From Coleophoma eucalyptorum (Eukaryota; Ascomycota; Leotiomycetes; Helotiales; Dermateaceae), in contig JALRME010000032.1 in assembly GCA_026120035.1 (NCBI GenBank), positions 124,001 to 188,000 of the forward strand: a stretch of 64,000 nt of DNA, written 5' to 3'. The notes below the pieces were generated by a model that saw only the letters and a list, made by a program, of their open reading frames with translations, had not been told where the DNA came from and searched no databases. Positions 22,325-33,548 of this stretch are shown here, one piece after another. Both the position numbers and the translations under genes were made by a program. How positions within the stretch are numbered: the first letter of the stretch is position 1; each line of letters opens with the position of its first letter.

Positions 22325-22944
22325 AAATTTCTACACCGCATCAGTATGCAGATAACAAATTTTGAAAAAGGTGTTTCTAAGTATACCATCATAGTAGAAC
22401 TCTTTAAATTATATTTCTCAGGGCATTCATACTTCCAAAACGCATTCTCCCCTCCCTCATGCGCCCCCAGAAGGCCTGTTTTATACCTCGCCATATCTTT
22501 CAAGTCAAGTCATCCCACTCTTCCAAGACTTATTAGTTCCGGTTTCAATGCCTACAACTGGACTGTATTGATGCTGCCAAGCAAGATACTCTTTAAGATG
22601 GCGAGAAAGTATCTGGATTTCATTGGCGTCTTCGCGTTAATGGAAGCTGGACGTCGGAAAAGACTTTGGGACTTGTCCACGTGGGTCAATGGATGGATAT
22701 TGAATTTAGCGAGGACGCGGGTACCCCAGTCGCGATGACGAAAGAGAATGAGGGGATGGTGGGATATTGATATCCTCAAGACGTTGGTTTATATGTGATT
22801 CTGTGTTAGAATTGGGTCCGGCAAGATGCATTCCAATATGCGGGTTTCTGTTCCCTTCCAATGAAGCGTGCCTGCCCAATTATGAGCTGCTCACTTGGCA
22901 ATGGTCCTGGCAGCGGAGACAACTTCGCGACGAATACGCGAAAG
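22325..22944. other. Spacer upstream of the PI-PLC-like gene
   Basis: This includes the presumed promoter of the PI-PLC-like gene and the 3' flank of the Cys-rich gene. A plus frame of 130 codons (22346-22738) has no known motif and is probably random. Nothing else was recognised. Confidence 0.45.
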
Positions 22945-25428
22945 CTACTCTATGGCAGCCCATTCAGCACGCAACTTTAAAAACCGCGCAAGCATAGCTT
23001 CTGTCTTCGCGACATTACTCATACCCGCAAACTCCATTGCAATGGTAGCAGATGCTGGTAGACTAGCAGCAACATGATCAGCCTCCGCCGTTTGCGTTCC
23101 GGCAGGTATTTGAACTTCCAAACCAATCTGCAACATGAAATCAGCGTAGTTGTGGAAAGAATCGCATCTCGTTAATTTAGAGATGGCAATAGTACTTACA
23201 ATAGAATCTCCAAATGGAGCGACGGTATCGAAAGCGGAAATCTCAGCGACCGGGCCTCCAATGCCCATCATGAAAGCATTCGTTTGTGCGTCCATATTGG
23301 TCATGAATTGGATCGCGCCTTGCTGTGCTTGTATATATGTTTCTGCATCGAGATCTGCGGTTTCTTGATCTAAAGCTTCGTTCTGTGCAGCCATTGCTGC
23401 AGGCCACGGTTCATATCGTTTCCAGACTTCAGCCCTCTTGTTCCAGTAGGAAGCAAATTCATCCCAATTACCGTTTTGACATGCGTCCCCGAGCTTTTTC
23501 CTTGACATATTCGTGTATATTGGACATGAATAGCCATCCTCGTACTCGAAGGTCGTACTTGTTACATCATCACTTAAATGATGTTCGAGAGCTGTTCCTT
23601 GAATAAGACTTAGGTGACATTCCTCACAGATCATAAGAGTGCAATCAGTAGGATTCTCCTTATGCTTAGCAACTCTACCCAGCCATCGACGGCCGCTGCC
23701 TTTTTTGTAACGCCGAAATTGACCGCCACAAGGAGTTGGTAATCCCGAGATTACTTTGGCCAGGCTAAGAAAGCGACTGAAATCCCCATCCGTACTCCAT
23801 GCGTATTGTAGAGCATTCCGAAGCATCTGACCTCGCCAAGCTATTGTGTTTTCAAAAGCTGTGGGGTCGTTGACATCTGCTGACGGGTCTGCCGGTGCTG
23901 TTAAAAAGCATTGTCGTATGATTCCACTTCGCAACGGTCGCTTGAGTGGTGTGAATAAGTTTTCTTGCCCAACCAGCGATATGGTGGTCCAGTAGCATTG
24001 GGAGCATATCTCGATCTTTGGGAATCCTCTCAGATGATACCAATCTGCCAGATCACCGAAAGATGCTTTCTGCGCTTCAATCTCTCCCTCGTCTATTCCG
24101 ATGCCTCCCACACACTGCGGTACTGTGTTACGTTTAGCAACCACTTTCCTCCAGAGATTGTCATCTTTCTTCTGTATCGCAGCTACCATAGCCGTCTGAG
24201 AGTATTTTGACGCTAGATCACATATTACAATGCCCTCCTGCTCCCCTTCGAGTACAAGTTTCTCTCCAAAGCAGCTATCAAGTGAAGTTCCATGTACATG
24301 ATCATAATAGCAGGCAGAACAGAAGACCTCAGACTTTCCAGCAGGTGCTTTAAATACCCAAGCTTTTTCGTCGCCTACAGCAGTTATCGGATTTCCCTCG
24401 CCAGGACAATCAGGGACCTGCTGTCGTCCCTTGGCTGCCGCGAGGAACTCATGGATATTTGGCGATGGACTTTCCAGCTGGGTCTTCAAAATTCGGTGGA
24501 TGTATGGATATAGACCCAGATCACAAACCCATAAGCGATTTGGATCAGCCTCATCTCTCTGAAGTTTGAAGTGAGGTTCGAAGGCTGAGTGACGGATATA
24601 TGTCTCAAAACATGTGACACAAAGGCCTGAGTCGGGCCAGGATGTACTTCTGTAAAATTCCTGTCCGGAAGGCAGCCAAGCTCCTTCACAGGCTGTCAAG
24701 GTAGGCAAAAGGGTCGCAAATTCGATCAGTGGTCGAATTGAGTTTTTCGGTACGCATCGCGTTAAAAAAGTTTGGCGCACCCTTGGCCAACTGAAGTTGC
24801 ATAGAAGAGTGTCATATTGCAGAGGTAATAGTGGTTCTTTGCGTGAATCTTTAATCCTGGACACTGGGACAAAGTTGGCAGCTAGCTTTGGAGCCTGTGA
24901 TACATTAGATGAAAAGCAATGGTGACATATGGCGAAATCTTGACTAGTAGAGTTTGGTGACCGAATAGGAAGCACTCCTGGCTTGAAAACATAGAATTGT
25001 GCGAAATCGGTCGGTACTTCTTCCGTTCCCGTACACTTTGATGGAATTACTTGGAGCGTTTGACTCTGTGTTTTGGTCTGTGGTTTGGTCTGTACTCGGC
25101 TCTTAGGTGGCTCGTAGAGAGATATCTTGGAGAACTCGAGGTCGGGAAGTTGACATGGCTGGGAAGGCGAAATGTTTTCCTTGTCAACAGAATACCTGTC
25201 CTCGTAGGGTGAGCAAGGCTCAGGCCGCATAGTATATGGTGACTTCTGCAAGCTTGAGGATTTCCTATGATTACTTGAGGGGTATTGTTGCTCGTTCTCC
25301 TGGTTGGAAAATTGTCGGGTAATCATATATTGCCGTTCGCGAGTGGAGTTCTCTGCCTTCTCATTCGCAATCTTAATCTCTTTTACCGCTGCTTTCACCT
25401 TGCTTTGTGCTTTCCTGAACACTTGCAT
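22945..25428 (-). CDS. Cys-rich protein of unknown function with repeated CxxC modules
   Basis: The frame is open for 827 codons from the ATG at 25428. A 72-nt stretch (23199-23128) starts GTAAGT, ends TTGCAG and contains a CTGAT branch-like site, so it is very probably an in-frame intron, leaving 803 aa. The N-terminus is basic and coiled-coil-like (KVKAAVKEIKIANEKAE), then a disordered Ser/Gln/Pro-rich region. From ~280 on, a module recurs at least four times: a C..G/P stretch, then a CxxC pair (GLCVTCFETYI, VFCSACYYDHV, EICSQCYWTTI, MICEECHLSLI), then G..L...F. This resembles zinc-binding or disulfide modules seen in a conserved but uncharacterised filamentous-fungal family. No signal peptide or membrane helix is obvious. 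I do not recognise a function. Confidence 0.7.
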   Translation of the reverse strand: MQVFRKAQSKVKAAVKEIKIANEKAENSTRERQYMITRQFSNQENEQQYPSSNHRKSSSLQKSPYTMRPEPCSPYEDRYSVDKENISPSQPCQLPDLEFSKISLYEPPKSRVQTKPQTKTQSQTLQVIPSKCTGTEEVPTDFAQFYVFKPGVLPIRSPNSTSQDFAICHHCFSSNVSQAPKLAANFVPVSRIKDSRKEPLLPLQYDTLLCNFSWPRVRQTFLTRCVPKNSIRPLIEFATLLPTLTACEGAWLPSGQEFYRSTSWPDSGLCVTCFETYIRHSAFEPHFKLQRDEADPNRLWVCDLGLYPYIHRILKTQLESPSPNIHEFLAAAKGRQQVPDCPGEGNPITAVGDEKAWVFKAPAGKSEVFCSACYYDHVHGTSLDSCFGEKLVLEGEQEGIVICDLASKYSQTAMVAAIQKKDDNLWRKVVAKRNTVPQCVGGIGIDEGEIEAQKASFGDLADWYHLRGFPKIEICSQCYWTTISLVGQENLFTPLKRPLRSGIIRQCFLTAPADPSADVNDPTAFENTIAWRGQMLRNALQYAWSTDGDFSRFLSLAKVISGLPTPCGGQFRRYKKGSGRRWLGRVAKHKENPTDCTLMICEECHLSLIQGTALEHHLSDDVTSTTFEYEDGYSCPIYTNMSRKKLGDACQNGNWDEFASYWNKRAEVWKRYEPWPAAMAAQNEALDQETADLDAETYIQAQQGAIQFMTNMDAQTNAFMMGIGGPVAEISAFDTVAPFGDSIVSTIAISKLTRCDSFHNYADFMLQIGLEVQIPAGTQTAEADHVAASLPASATIAMEFAGMSNVAKTEAMLARFLKLRAEWAAIE

Positions 25429-28400
25429 CCTGTACCCCTGAGGATTTGACGTTTGCGGAGGATCAACTGACTGTGGGGAAAGAGGGAAGGATAATGGAAG
25501 TAGATTTAAAAGTGGCTCTCTACCTTGAAAGTTCGACTAGATCTGACAGTGGCTTACTTGCTCAGCCCCTCCTTGGTATCACTACAACAAGCATGATAGC
25601 TTATAGTGAGACCAACAAGCGGCTGAACCTGAGCTTAGAAGGCCTTCGGGCGGAAGAACCGGACTCTAGACGTGACATTGGAGTTACATCACTTGGAGTA
25701 CCAATGCTGCCAGATCATAACTAGATAACTTTTAGAGCTGTATGTACAATTTGATCCGCTGTCATGTTTCTGTCAGTCGTGGCTCTTAGCCGGAAATTGC
25801 TGGTACTAAGAAAGCGTGGCTGAGACTAAGCGAAACTCTCCAATTAAGTCGATTAATTCACTGACTATTGAATTCAAGAGACGCTATCTACCAGAGCACA
25901 GAGCAACATGGCGTCTGTTGGGGCCTCGATTGATTGCTAATCTTGGCCTTTGAAAGCCGGCTGCTCTCGTCTGTGTGAGAAAGGTGGTTCTAGCTCGTTC
26001 CTGTTCATCCATAGATATGTGATTATGAGCCTGCTACAAGGCCCAAGTAACATAAGGAAAGCATACCTAGGCAACAGAAATTATAGTGTCATCATTTCAA
26101 GAGCTTTAGGAGACCGAAAATCATCAACTCTAAACACGTGAGCCATTGAGGAGGCAAAGGCTTCGGTGCCGTGATCTGTGGGCAGAGTTCGAGCTTGCCT
26201 CTAGCGGTAAACTTTACAGAGTAGAGAACTGGTCCGACCATTGAGAAAACTGCCGTTGGTTTTGAAACCATTTCAGATATATAAAAAGCAAAATAGAATT
26301 GTGCAAATGCCAGTTCTCGCAAGCAGGTCTGACCAGGTATAACTTAGAAGTCAAAAGAAGTTGTTCCAGGTTTACATTAAGAGGATACGAAGTGGTCCGT
26401 AGTGAGAGCACGTGGACCTGAACTCACACGCTTGTTCCAAATCGAGATTCTCGCAGTATATTATATGTAGTAAGGCGCCAAGTTCTGCGAGGATTACGTT
26501 GCACGGTGCAAATTCACGGCTATCAGAATTGTTAACAGATTTGAGTTGGTCTCCGTTTAGTGGGAGCAATTTTTAGAAGTCGCAAGCAGCATGAGTCATG
26601 ATAAGAACCTCATTGATGACTAAATCTTTGGGCTTATGCTGATTATACTTTGAACCTGGGGTAACTTTTGTCAGACCAATACTGCAGGTCATCACGAGGC
26701 TCCGATCCATGCTATGAAGACTGCTGGCCTATGCTGAACCTTAAAATCTGGTGGAGGTTTGTAAGATAAAAATCATCCATCGCTGCTGCGAACGTTGAAG
26801 ACCTCGAAAAACCCTCAGATGTGCGTTTCACGAAGAGCCGTCTTAGAACCTTATCAAGACTTGCGTGGAAAAAATTGAATATTGTAACGTCAGCCTTTCC
26901 TACCTGGCTTTTTTTGAGGGCGTATCTCCTTTGGTTCTGCGCGCCCGTAACAAGGCTGTATGAGGCCTTTAATCCTTCCAATCCTCCCATTCTTGTGATT
27001 TGTCCCAGCTTCCTGTTTTTCTGTGCCGTGTCAGTGACACTACTCCCTGTGGCGGCGGCCTTCTTGCCGGGACAACGGAATGACTTGCACTATCGAATAC
27101 CGAGGAGTCGAAAAAGATAACTTCTCGTGCCGCAACTTAGACTAGATATCCCAATCGGCTTTTACACACAACGTCTGAGCACCTAGGTCTGTACATTATC
27201 TCGAATTAGTGGCTCTTATCGAGGGACTATGATGAAACGTGATGAGAACCATCTACAGGGCGTATAAGGTGGATGCTATTCTTAGGAAACTACAGAATCC
27301 ATCTATGAAGGAACTGCTATTCATCTAGCCTATCTACCTATGGGATTGTGTTCCGTGATTATTAGGGAATAAATGTCAAAACGCCATGAACACCAGACGC
27401 CATGAACACCAGACGCCATGAACACCAGCCGTCATGGCGACACGGTATGTTCCTCGCCGACAAACTACTGGGTTTAGCTTGGGAAAAGAGCCATGAGTGT
27501 ATTAACTGTAACGGTAAAAGGATGCCGGGGAACTTAGTGTTGAGATTGACTCAATGAACTGTTGTTCAAAGCTCATGCAAGGGGAGTTCGTTGACTTTCA
27601 TCATCGTGATGTATAGCAATGTATGATGAATCTAAAAATTTCAAACACCCTAAGGAGGATCTCCGCTTCATCAGCAAATTATGATCAGGTTGCGAATATG
27701 TGTGTTTACTGATCTGTCAGTGCTTAACTTCCACGTTCTGCGGGACACAGACTCTCCCTAGGACCAGGGAGCTAAAATATCGACTAGTTATTGGCAAGGG
27801 CACGTTCATCTCACATTTTAGGCTGTGGAGATTCCATAGTGCCAATTAGAGACCCTGAAGTGCGCGGCTCGAGGCTCATTTGAATCCCCGGCGACTAGAA
27901 CTCAGAATCCACGGAGGGCAAACCCGAGAGTAAACTGGGTATAGTTAGAGTGCTACTTACCTGGATACTTCTATTGGGCTGTTATGTACTTACTCCGCGG
28001 CAAGAATAGTTTGGTACTAAGTAACATATGGAATAATGGTGTGAATTCTGAACTAGACTAAATGCAAAGAGCTGGGCGATGGATTTGTTAAGCGGCTTTG
28101 GTTGTTTCGTCCCGGCAATTTAGACTTTGTGGCGATATGATAATCGCGGCCAGGTATTTCGTCGCAATAGTCAGCCCTAAGTGGGAAGACGCATACGCTC
28201 TGGGCTTGCGAATACTAGTTGATGGTTGAAAGTAGTTACTCCTTTCTTTCTACCCCGGCTACTGGTCTCTCCCCCGTCATAGCAGTGCCTCTATACTTAT
28301 GGAGACCAGCGTCCCCATGTCTTTAAATTCATTGACTTCGGAAGCAGTGACTGAACATCTTTTGTGATATCCTGTGAACTCATCATCTTTATACAGAAGC

Positions 28401-28613
28401 TTTCCACTCATGTATGCACTACTATCATCACGAGGTGTTGAGGCTGCCCCAGTCCCAAGGGTTGGGCTGGTGGTCACCTCGGCCTTGTCAATCATCAGTA
28501 TGGGAATTCTGTCGGTTTGTCTTAGTAAGTCAAGAGGATTAAAATCTTGAAAACAGCATTTTAATGAAGTATCCTTAGGTCGACGACTGAATAGCCTGAA
28601 AAACTGGCGTTGT
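25429..28613. other. 3.2-kb gene-poor stretch
   Basis: No gene was accepted. Frames of 60-120 codons occur on both strands (for example 26821-27120 plus and 28277-28645 minus), but none shows motifs, splice-joined continuation or a credible start context. It contains a 16-bp tandem triplication at 27381-27428. The right end should hold the promoter of the membrane-protein gene starting at 28614. Confidence 0.5.
27381..27428. repeat. 16-bp tandem repeat, three perfect copies
   Basis: The unit ACGCCATGAACACCAG occurs three times without mismatch, followed by a partial related sequence (CCGTCATGGCGACAC). It lies in non-coding sequence. It is a likely length-polymorphic minisatellite with no evident function. 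Confidence 0.9.
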
Positions 28614-30068
28614 ATGACGGTAACACACTGGCTTCTGCTTGCCATTTATGTCGACTCGGCGCTTTTTGTTAGCATAACGGCGATATTGTCTCACGGATTT
28701 GGTCTCAACACCTCGTTAGAAACATGCTCGGCTGCCATCTTGCTGTGCCTCTGCTGCTATATGTCGACAAAGGTAAGTTGGTCTTTTTCAGTAGAAGATC
28801 CTGACTAATTTTTCGTGTAGATTGTATGTTGTTATCAATTGTTCCATGCCATGACACTAATAAACCTCTACAGCTGATATACTATTTCTTGGTCGAGAAG
28901 GCAGTAAGGATCTCTCAAATCATCTTATTTTGTTTGAATGCTAAATGACCCATTAGAACATCGTCAACGATGTGAACAAAAAGCGATTCCAATCTAAGCT
29001 TTATCTCTTCAATTGCTTTGGAATGCTGGGTAAGAACACGACGCCCAACCGCAATCGAATCCCGAGGATTAACATCGATAGTGCCATACTGTATTGTTGT
29101 TGTACTCAACTTTGTATAGTAAGTACGCTCGTTGATATTCGGAACAGATCGTTGCTAAAAGGATTTCTAGTCGTATCGCAACCATTAATGAGAACGGTAC
29201 ATGTATAATCGGAATGGAGAAGAAGGCTATGATGCCGCTGATTATATTTGACGTGGTTGTCAACGTATGGAATAACGTATGCGAAATGTAGAGCCGTTGC
29301 TGACATTTCGATCAGGTCTACCTCACGTCACTGTTCATTATTCCTCTCCGACGTTCGTCACTTGTCACTCTAAATTTTGGCTACATATATTAATTCTGTA
29401 CAGGACAATTAACCTACAAAAGTAGCTCGGAAAACGGCCTCCGGACTGTCACTTTCCGTACCTTCATTGGAAGCTTGACAACTTTGACTTCCAGCGTCAT
29501 GTAAGTATATCGTTTGTCTTACACTTGGAGACATAAACTAATGGTTACTCAGAAACTTGACTATTCTCATGGTTCTTCATGGCGAGCCAGCTTGGATTTG
29601 CTTGATGTGCTGCAACTTTGACAGTAAGTATACATCACTTCCCTTCCAATACAACCCCGTAGTCATGACTATGACAACTAATACCATACTCTTGTAGTCC
29701 TCTTTAGTGTTTTGGTTCTTCACTGGGTAACCACCAAAGACTCCACCACGCGAAACGGATCCAAGAACTCGCTCAACACTAAAGAACGACAAATGTGCCA
29801 ATTCTGTCAGGGAACAAGGCTTAGCACCTATCACCAATCTCGCGTTTTTGAGGAACCACCAACTCACATATATGATGGAGCGATCACCAAAGGAGACAGG
29901 CACGTCACTACAAAAGTCACCACAGCCCCCTATGACTCGACGGAGAAGATTGTGGAGGCGGATGTTACAGATGGCAGTAGTTCCGAACGCCAAAGTTATC
30001 GTGCTCCCACTAAGAATTCTATCTCGGTGCACACCGATATCTCGTGGAAAAGGAACGACAACGTTTAA
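28614..30068 (+). CDS. Multi-pass fungal membrane protein, ten short exons
   Basis: Exons: 28614-28772, 28821-28823, 28874-28903, 28957-29029, 29082-29118, 29171-29264, 29316-29352, 29404-29500, 29553-29623 and 29698-30068, giving 323 aa. Every junction has GT..AG and keeps phase, and the joined peptide matches a conserved filamentous-fungal family: STK..LIYYFLVEKA, KLYLFNCFGMLG, VVVLNFVYRIATI, FDVVVNVYLTSLFIIPLR, FRTFIGSLTTLTSSV, INLTILMVLHGEPAWICL, then HWVTTKDS. About six to seven hydrophobic helices precede a ~120-residue hydrophilic tail. The second exon would be only 3 nt (ATT, Ile); without it, a single 101-nt intron also keeps the frame but drops one residue of the conserved STK-I/V-LIYYF run. 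Integral membrane protein, role unknown. It is not a recognised transporter or a proven GPCR. Confidence 0.8.
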
Positions 30069-33000
30069 AATAAATGGTCTTGGATGGAGTTAACAGGCAC
30101 TGGAGAGCGAAAAAAAAATATAGATGAATAGGGTACATGGAGCTGGCATGCGTGGGTTATTGGGAACTTTAGGCGTTTGGGAACGGAATAGACTTGGGGG
30201 TTTGCTGCCGGAGTTTTGATACTGTAATTGTACCTGGGAGTTCTTTCACCTTTCCTTTCTGTAAAATACTACATTTGCGACCACTTGCATCCACTGAGAG
30301 AGCTCAATCATATTTGTTTCAATATCACAATTTTTCATTTTAACCTAACTCGACTCATGGATCCAGGCTTTCAATGCTGTGTATTTGATGAAATCAAAGG
30401 AGGGGTCTCTTTGGAGATTTAAGTTCGGTGCTTCACTGAACCAGCTTTTCCGCTCCCCAATTATACGCTAAACACGGCCAGCTTAGAGGCGCAAACGTCG
30501 AGTTACTTCTATAGGACAAACGTAATGTATATATCGTATGGTTTTTTGCGTTTTCGGAAGACTCGAAACGGTCTAGGCCTAGGGGTCTGAAGCATTTGAA
30601 AAAGCTTTTATCTAAAAATTTAGTCGATATGCATGTGGCGCATTTGTAAACTGTATCGTTACACATTGTGAGTGTGGCGCCTATCCGCCAGGTTCCATTT
30701 TCGGGTGCTTGGGATCTCTCTGCCTAATATCTATATATCCCTACGTTGCTCATGAAACTTTCCATAATTGAGTGATAATAGCTCATGGATCATTTATTGT
30801 ATTGAATATAGCGGAATCGCAGTTTATTCTGCAGAGCTAAGTTTAATGTAACAAAAAATCATTCGCTCAGGCAGTTTTGCCGCCTCTAAGAAAGCCATTA
30901 ACTATTAACATGACTATCTACTTGCGACTAGGCTTGGTTATTGAAGTATTTAGAGAAATGAGGGTATTCAGAGCATGAAATATTCGGTATAATCACTGTT
31001 TCCTTTGTTTATGGGGACCAACGAGGTCAACAATAGCCAGGGTCATCAATTTCAGACAAGCTCTTCATAATATCAACACTAATACAAAAGAAAGATGTCA
31101 TCTCAATCATTCCACTCTATTGGAAACCGGCCAACAAACTTAGAGCTCCCGAGATAGCTGTGCAAATCGCATGCGCAACCAGACGATGAGTCGCCTCAGT
31201 CGCGATGACATAGGGCGCAAACTTCGTGATTGCCTTGATAATGACGAATATGACCCAAGAAGCTTTGCAGCTCAAGTCAGGCTATGATTGGGTGGATTAT
31301 GATAGGGTGTTCTCTATGTATTTCGTTGATGTTTTCCTTACTATGAAGACACAAAGTATGGGCGCATGCAGAAATGAGGTCTTAACTTATATGTGAGGTA
31401 CATAAGACCAGGGTTTTCGACCCCACATTTTTAAGACTTGTCTTACAGATCAAATTGTCCGAGTGGCTGGAGTTACTGACATCGCACTGGAGATCAAGCC
31501 TCACAACGAAATAGGCAATTAAGCACGAAAAGGACTTATCAGAACCCCTCTACAGCCTGCTTAGTATGTGGCAAGCAAATGTTGTTGTTTTCCCCCCCAA
31601 TTACGGCACCGTAGGTTTCGAGTTTGACATTCAAATTTCGTGCCATATTTCATTCTCCCAAACATTTCTTATTCTTGCTTTCTGAAGATTCCCATATCTT
31701 AGTAGCGGGTAAATTATAGTAGCTAAGTAGACAGAATTGTGACCTATTTCCAGGAACAGAACGCGGTCACTTTCTTGCTGGAGCCAAGCCCGAGCATCCA
31801 GCACTACCTTGAATAAAACTAATACTTACATCTTTAAATTTCTAGAGGCCTTTTACTTTCGATGCTTGAAATTCAGAAATGATTAGTACATCCACATAAT
31901 GGCAATTTTTAAAAAAAAAAGAACAGTTGTTAATCGTGTAGAGTTTCTTAGTAATTGGCACGGGTAGCCACGACCAGGCCCCCATCGCACCGAACACCAA
32001 TGGTTGCAATTGTGGGGTAGCGAATAAGCGACGACAAAAGTCTAGGTACAGAAGCGAGCAGACGCCGAGCTTCCAGATAATCCAGTACTTGAGATGTTGT
32101 GTTTTGGGAAACTCTAGAAGTATCCATCTTGTACTTTGGCCCCTCTTTAAAACTCTAGTTGTTTTGAACCAGCAATTTCTGGTTTACACTAGCAGGAGAT
32201 GGAGGTAGTATACAAGTAGCGATGGAAGGTTCCCTACACTTCCCCTATACAGCAGTATAAATCAGCTCTGCTGAACAAGAGCGCAAAAATTAAGGTTCAT
32301 CTTTTCTGAATCATTGGCAAGAGTTAAATGTGGTATTAATTCCTAGACTCTGACGCTTGGTGGCATTACTATGCGCAAACTAAAGAGCTGTGACAGCCCC
32401 TTTGGTTTGATTCACCACTGCCACAGACTGTAAGAACCGACCGATACGTAAGACATTGCATCGACAAGCAAGCAGCAACACTTGTAATCTTGACTTCAGA
32501 GAAAGCTTAGAGCTGGCGAAAACAACAATTCAGAAAGAAAATGGCTTCATAAACTAATTTCATACTTATGATTTATACAGACAAACAACTACCTATATCC
32601 AAGGAAACTAGCTGTACTCTCTCACCATATAGGTTAACCATTAGATCAACGAATCCGCTTTTCACCAGAAGAGAGTACCAACAACCTCCTAGCGCCTTAT
32701 AACCTTATGACAACACACCTCCCTCAGTCTTTTGTTGGAGGAAAGCCAGTGAAGACACAACTGAGAAACAGCAATCGACTTTACTACACACTGTGGAAAG
32801 ACCAAAATTGTTTTGAGGTCTAGGCATGACACAGATTCTGCATTCGATTTTCATATATATAACAAGGACGACATATAAACCTGTGCTTTGTAAGGACCAG
32901 TGGAGGACAGCAGGAAGAGTACAAAGACGAGACTTGAGGTTGGAAATAAGCGAGCATCGCCTTCTCACTACAATCCATTACAGAATTCTCTCTCGAGTGA

Positions 33001-33548
33001 CGAGGAATGTCAAACTTAGCACCTTATCTTAAATCCAAGTTGTAACAAGTCATGCTAAGGCAAGTCACTGTGTAAAACATAAAATTGCAATTGCACCGCC
33101 CAAACCGGCCCCATCTGTCTGGCTATACATACTACAAACCACATTAAACACCCCGAAATGAGAAGCCGTTCATGTACCTCATCAAGCTCAATAGGAGAGA
33201 GAAAGCCGTATACAAAAGTAGTAGTGTAGTGTTTCAGGCGCCCAGTTCATTCCATACAAAGAAAGGCCCAGTGACCCCAATCCCAGCTATCCTTATCCTT
33301 AGCTAGACACAAGTTGGAAAGGTCGAATACATGTACGCGTGAGAAGGAACAAAGAATTGGAAGTTCCCACCACCACCATTCTACTCATCATATCATTCAT
33401 GCCCACCCATACAGTCAAAAAAACAACGCGAGTGTGGTTCAAAACAAGCGAGCTAGAGGCTAGAAAATAGGAGGAATCATCAATTGAAAAGAGACAGGAA
33501 AGGAGAGTGAATGGGTAAGAGCATTTTCAGATGTCAGAGGAAACATGT
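30069..33548. other. 3.5-kb AT-rich gene-poor stretch
   Basis: No gene was accepted. A 55-codon hydrophobic minus frame without ATG (31117-31281) was seen and rejected. The last several hundred bases, from about 33000, probably include the 3' untranslated region of the HMG-box gene. No LTR, terminal inverted repeat or transposase-like frame was noticed. Confidence 0.5.

Noticed and set aside
28277..28645. 122-codon minus frame overlapping the start of the membrane-protein gene
   Set aside because: It overlaps the conserved, spliced plus-strand gene and has no recognisable domain.
31117..31281. 55-codon hydrophobic minus frame (WVIFVIIKAITKFAPYVIA...)
   Set aside because: It lacks an ATG, and a putative upstream exon joined by GTAAGG..CATAG does not keep phase. 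Possibly a remnant, but unsupported.
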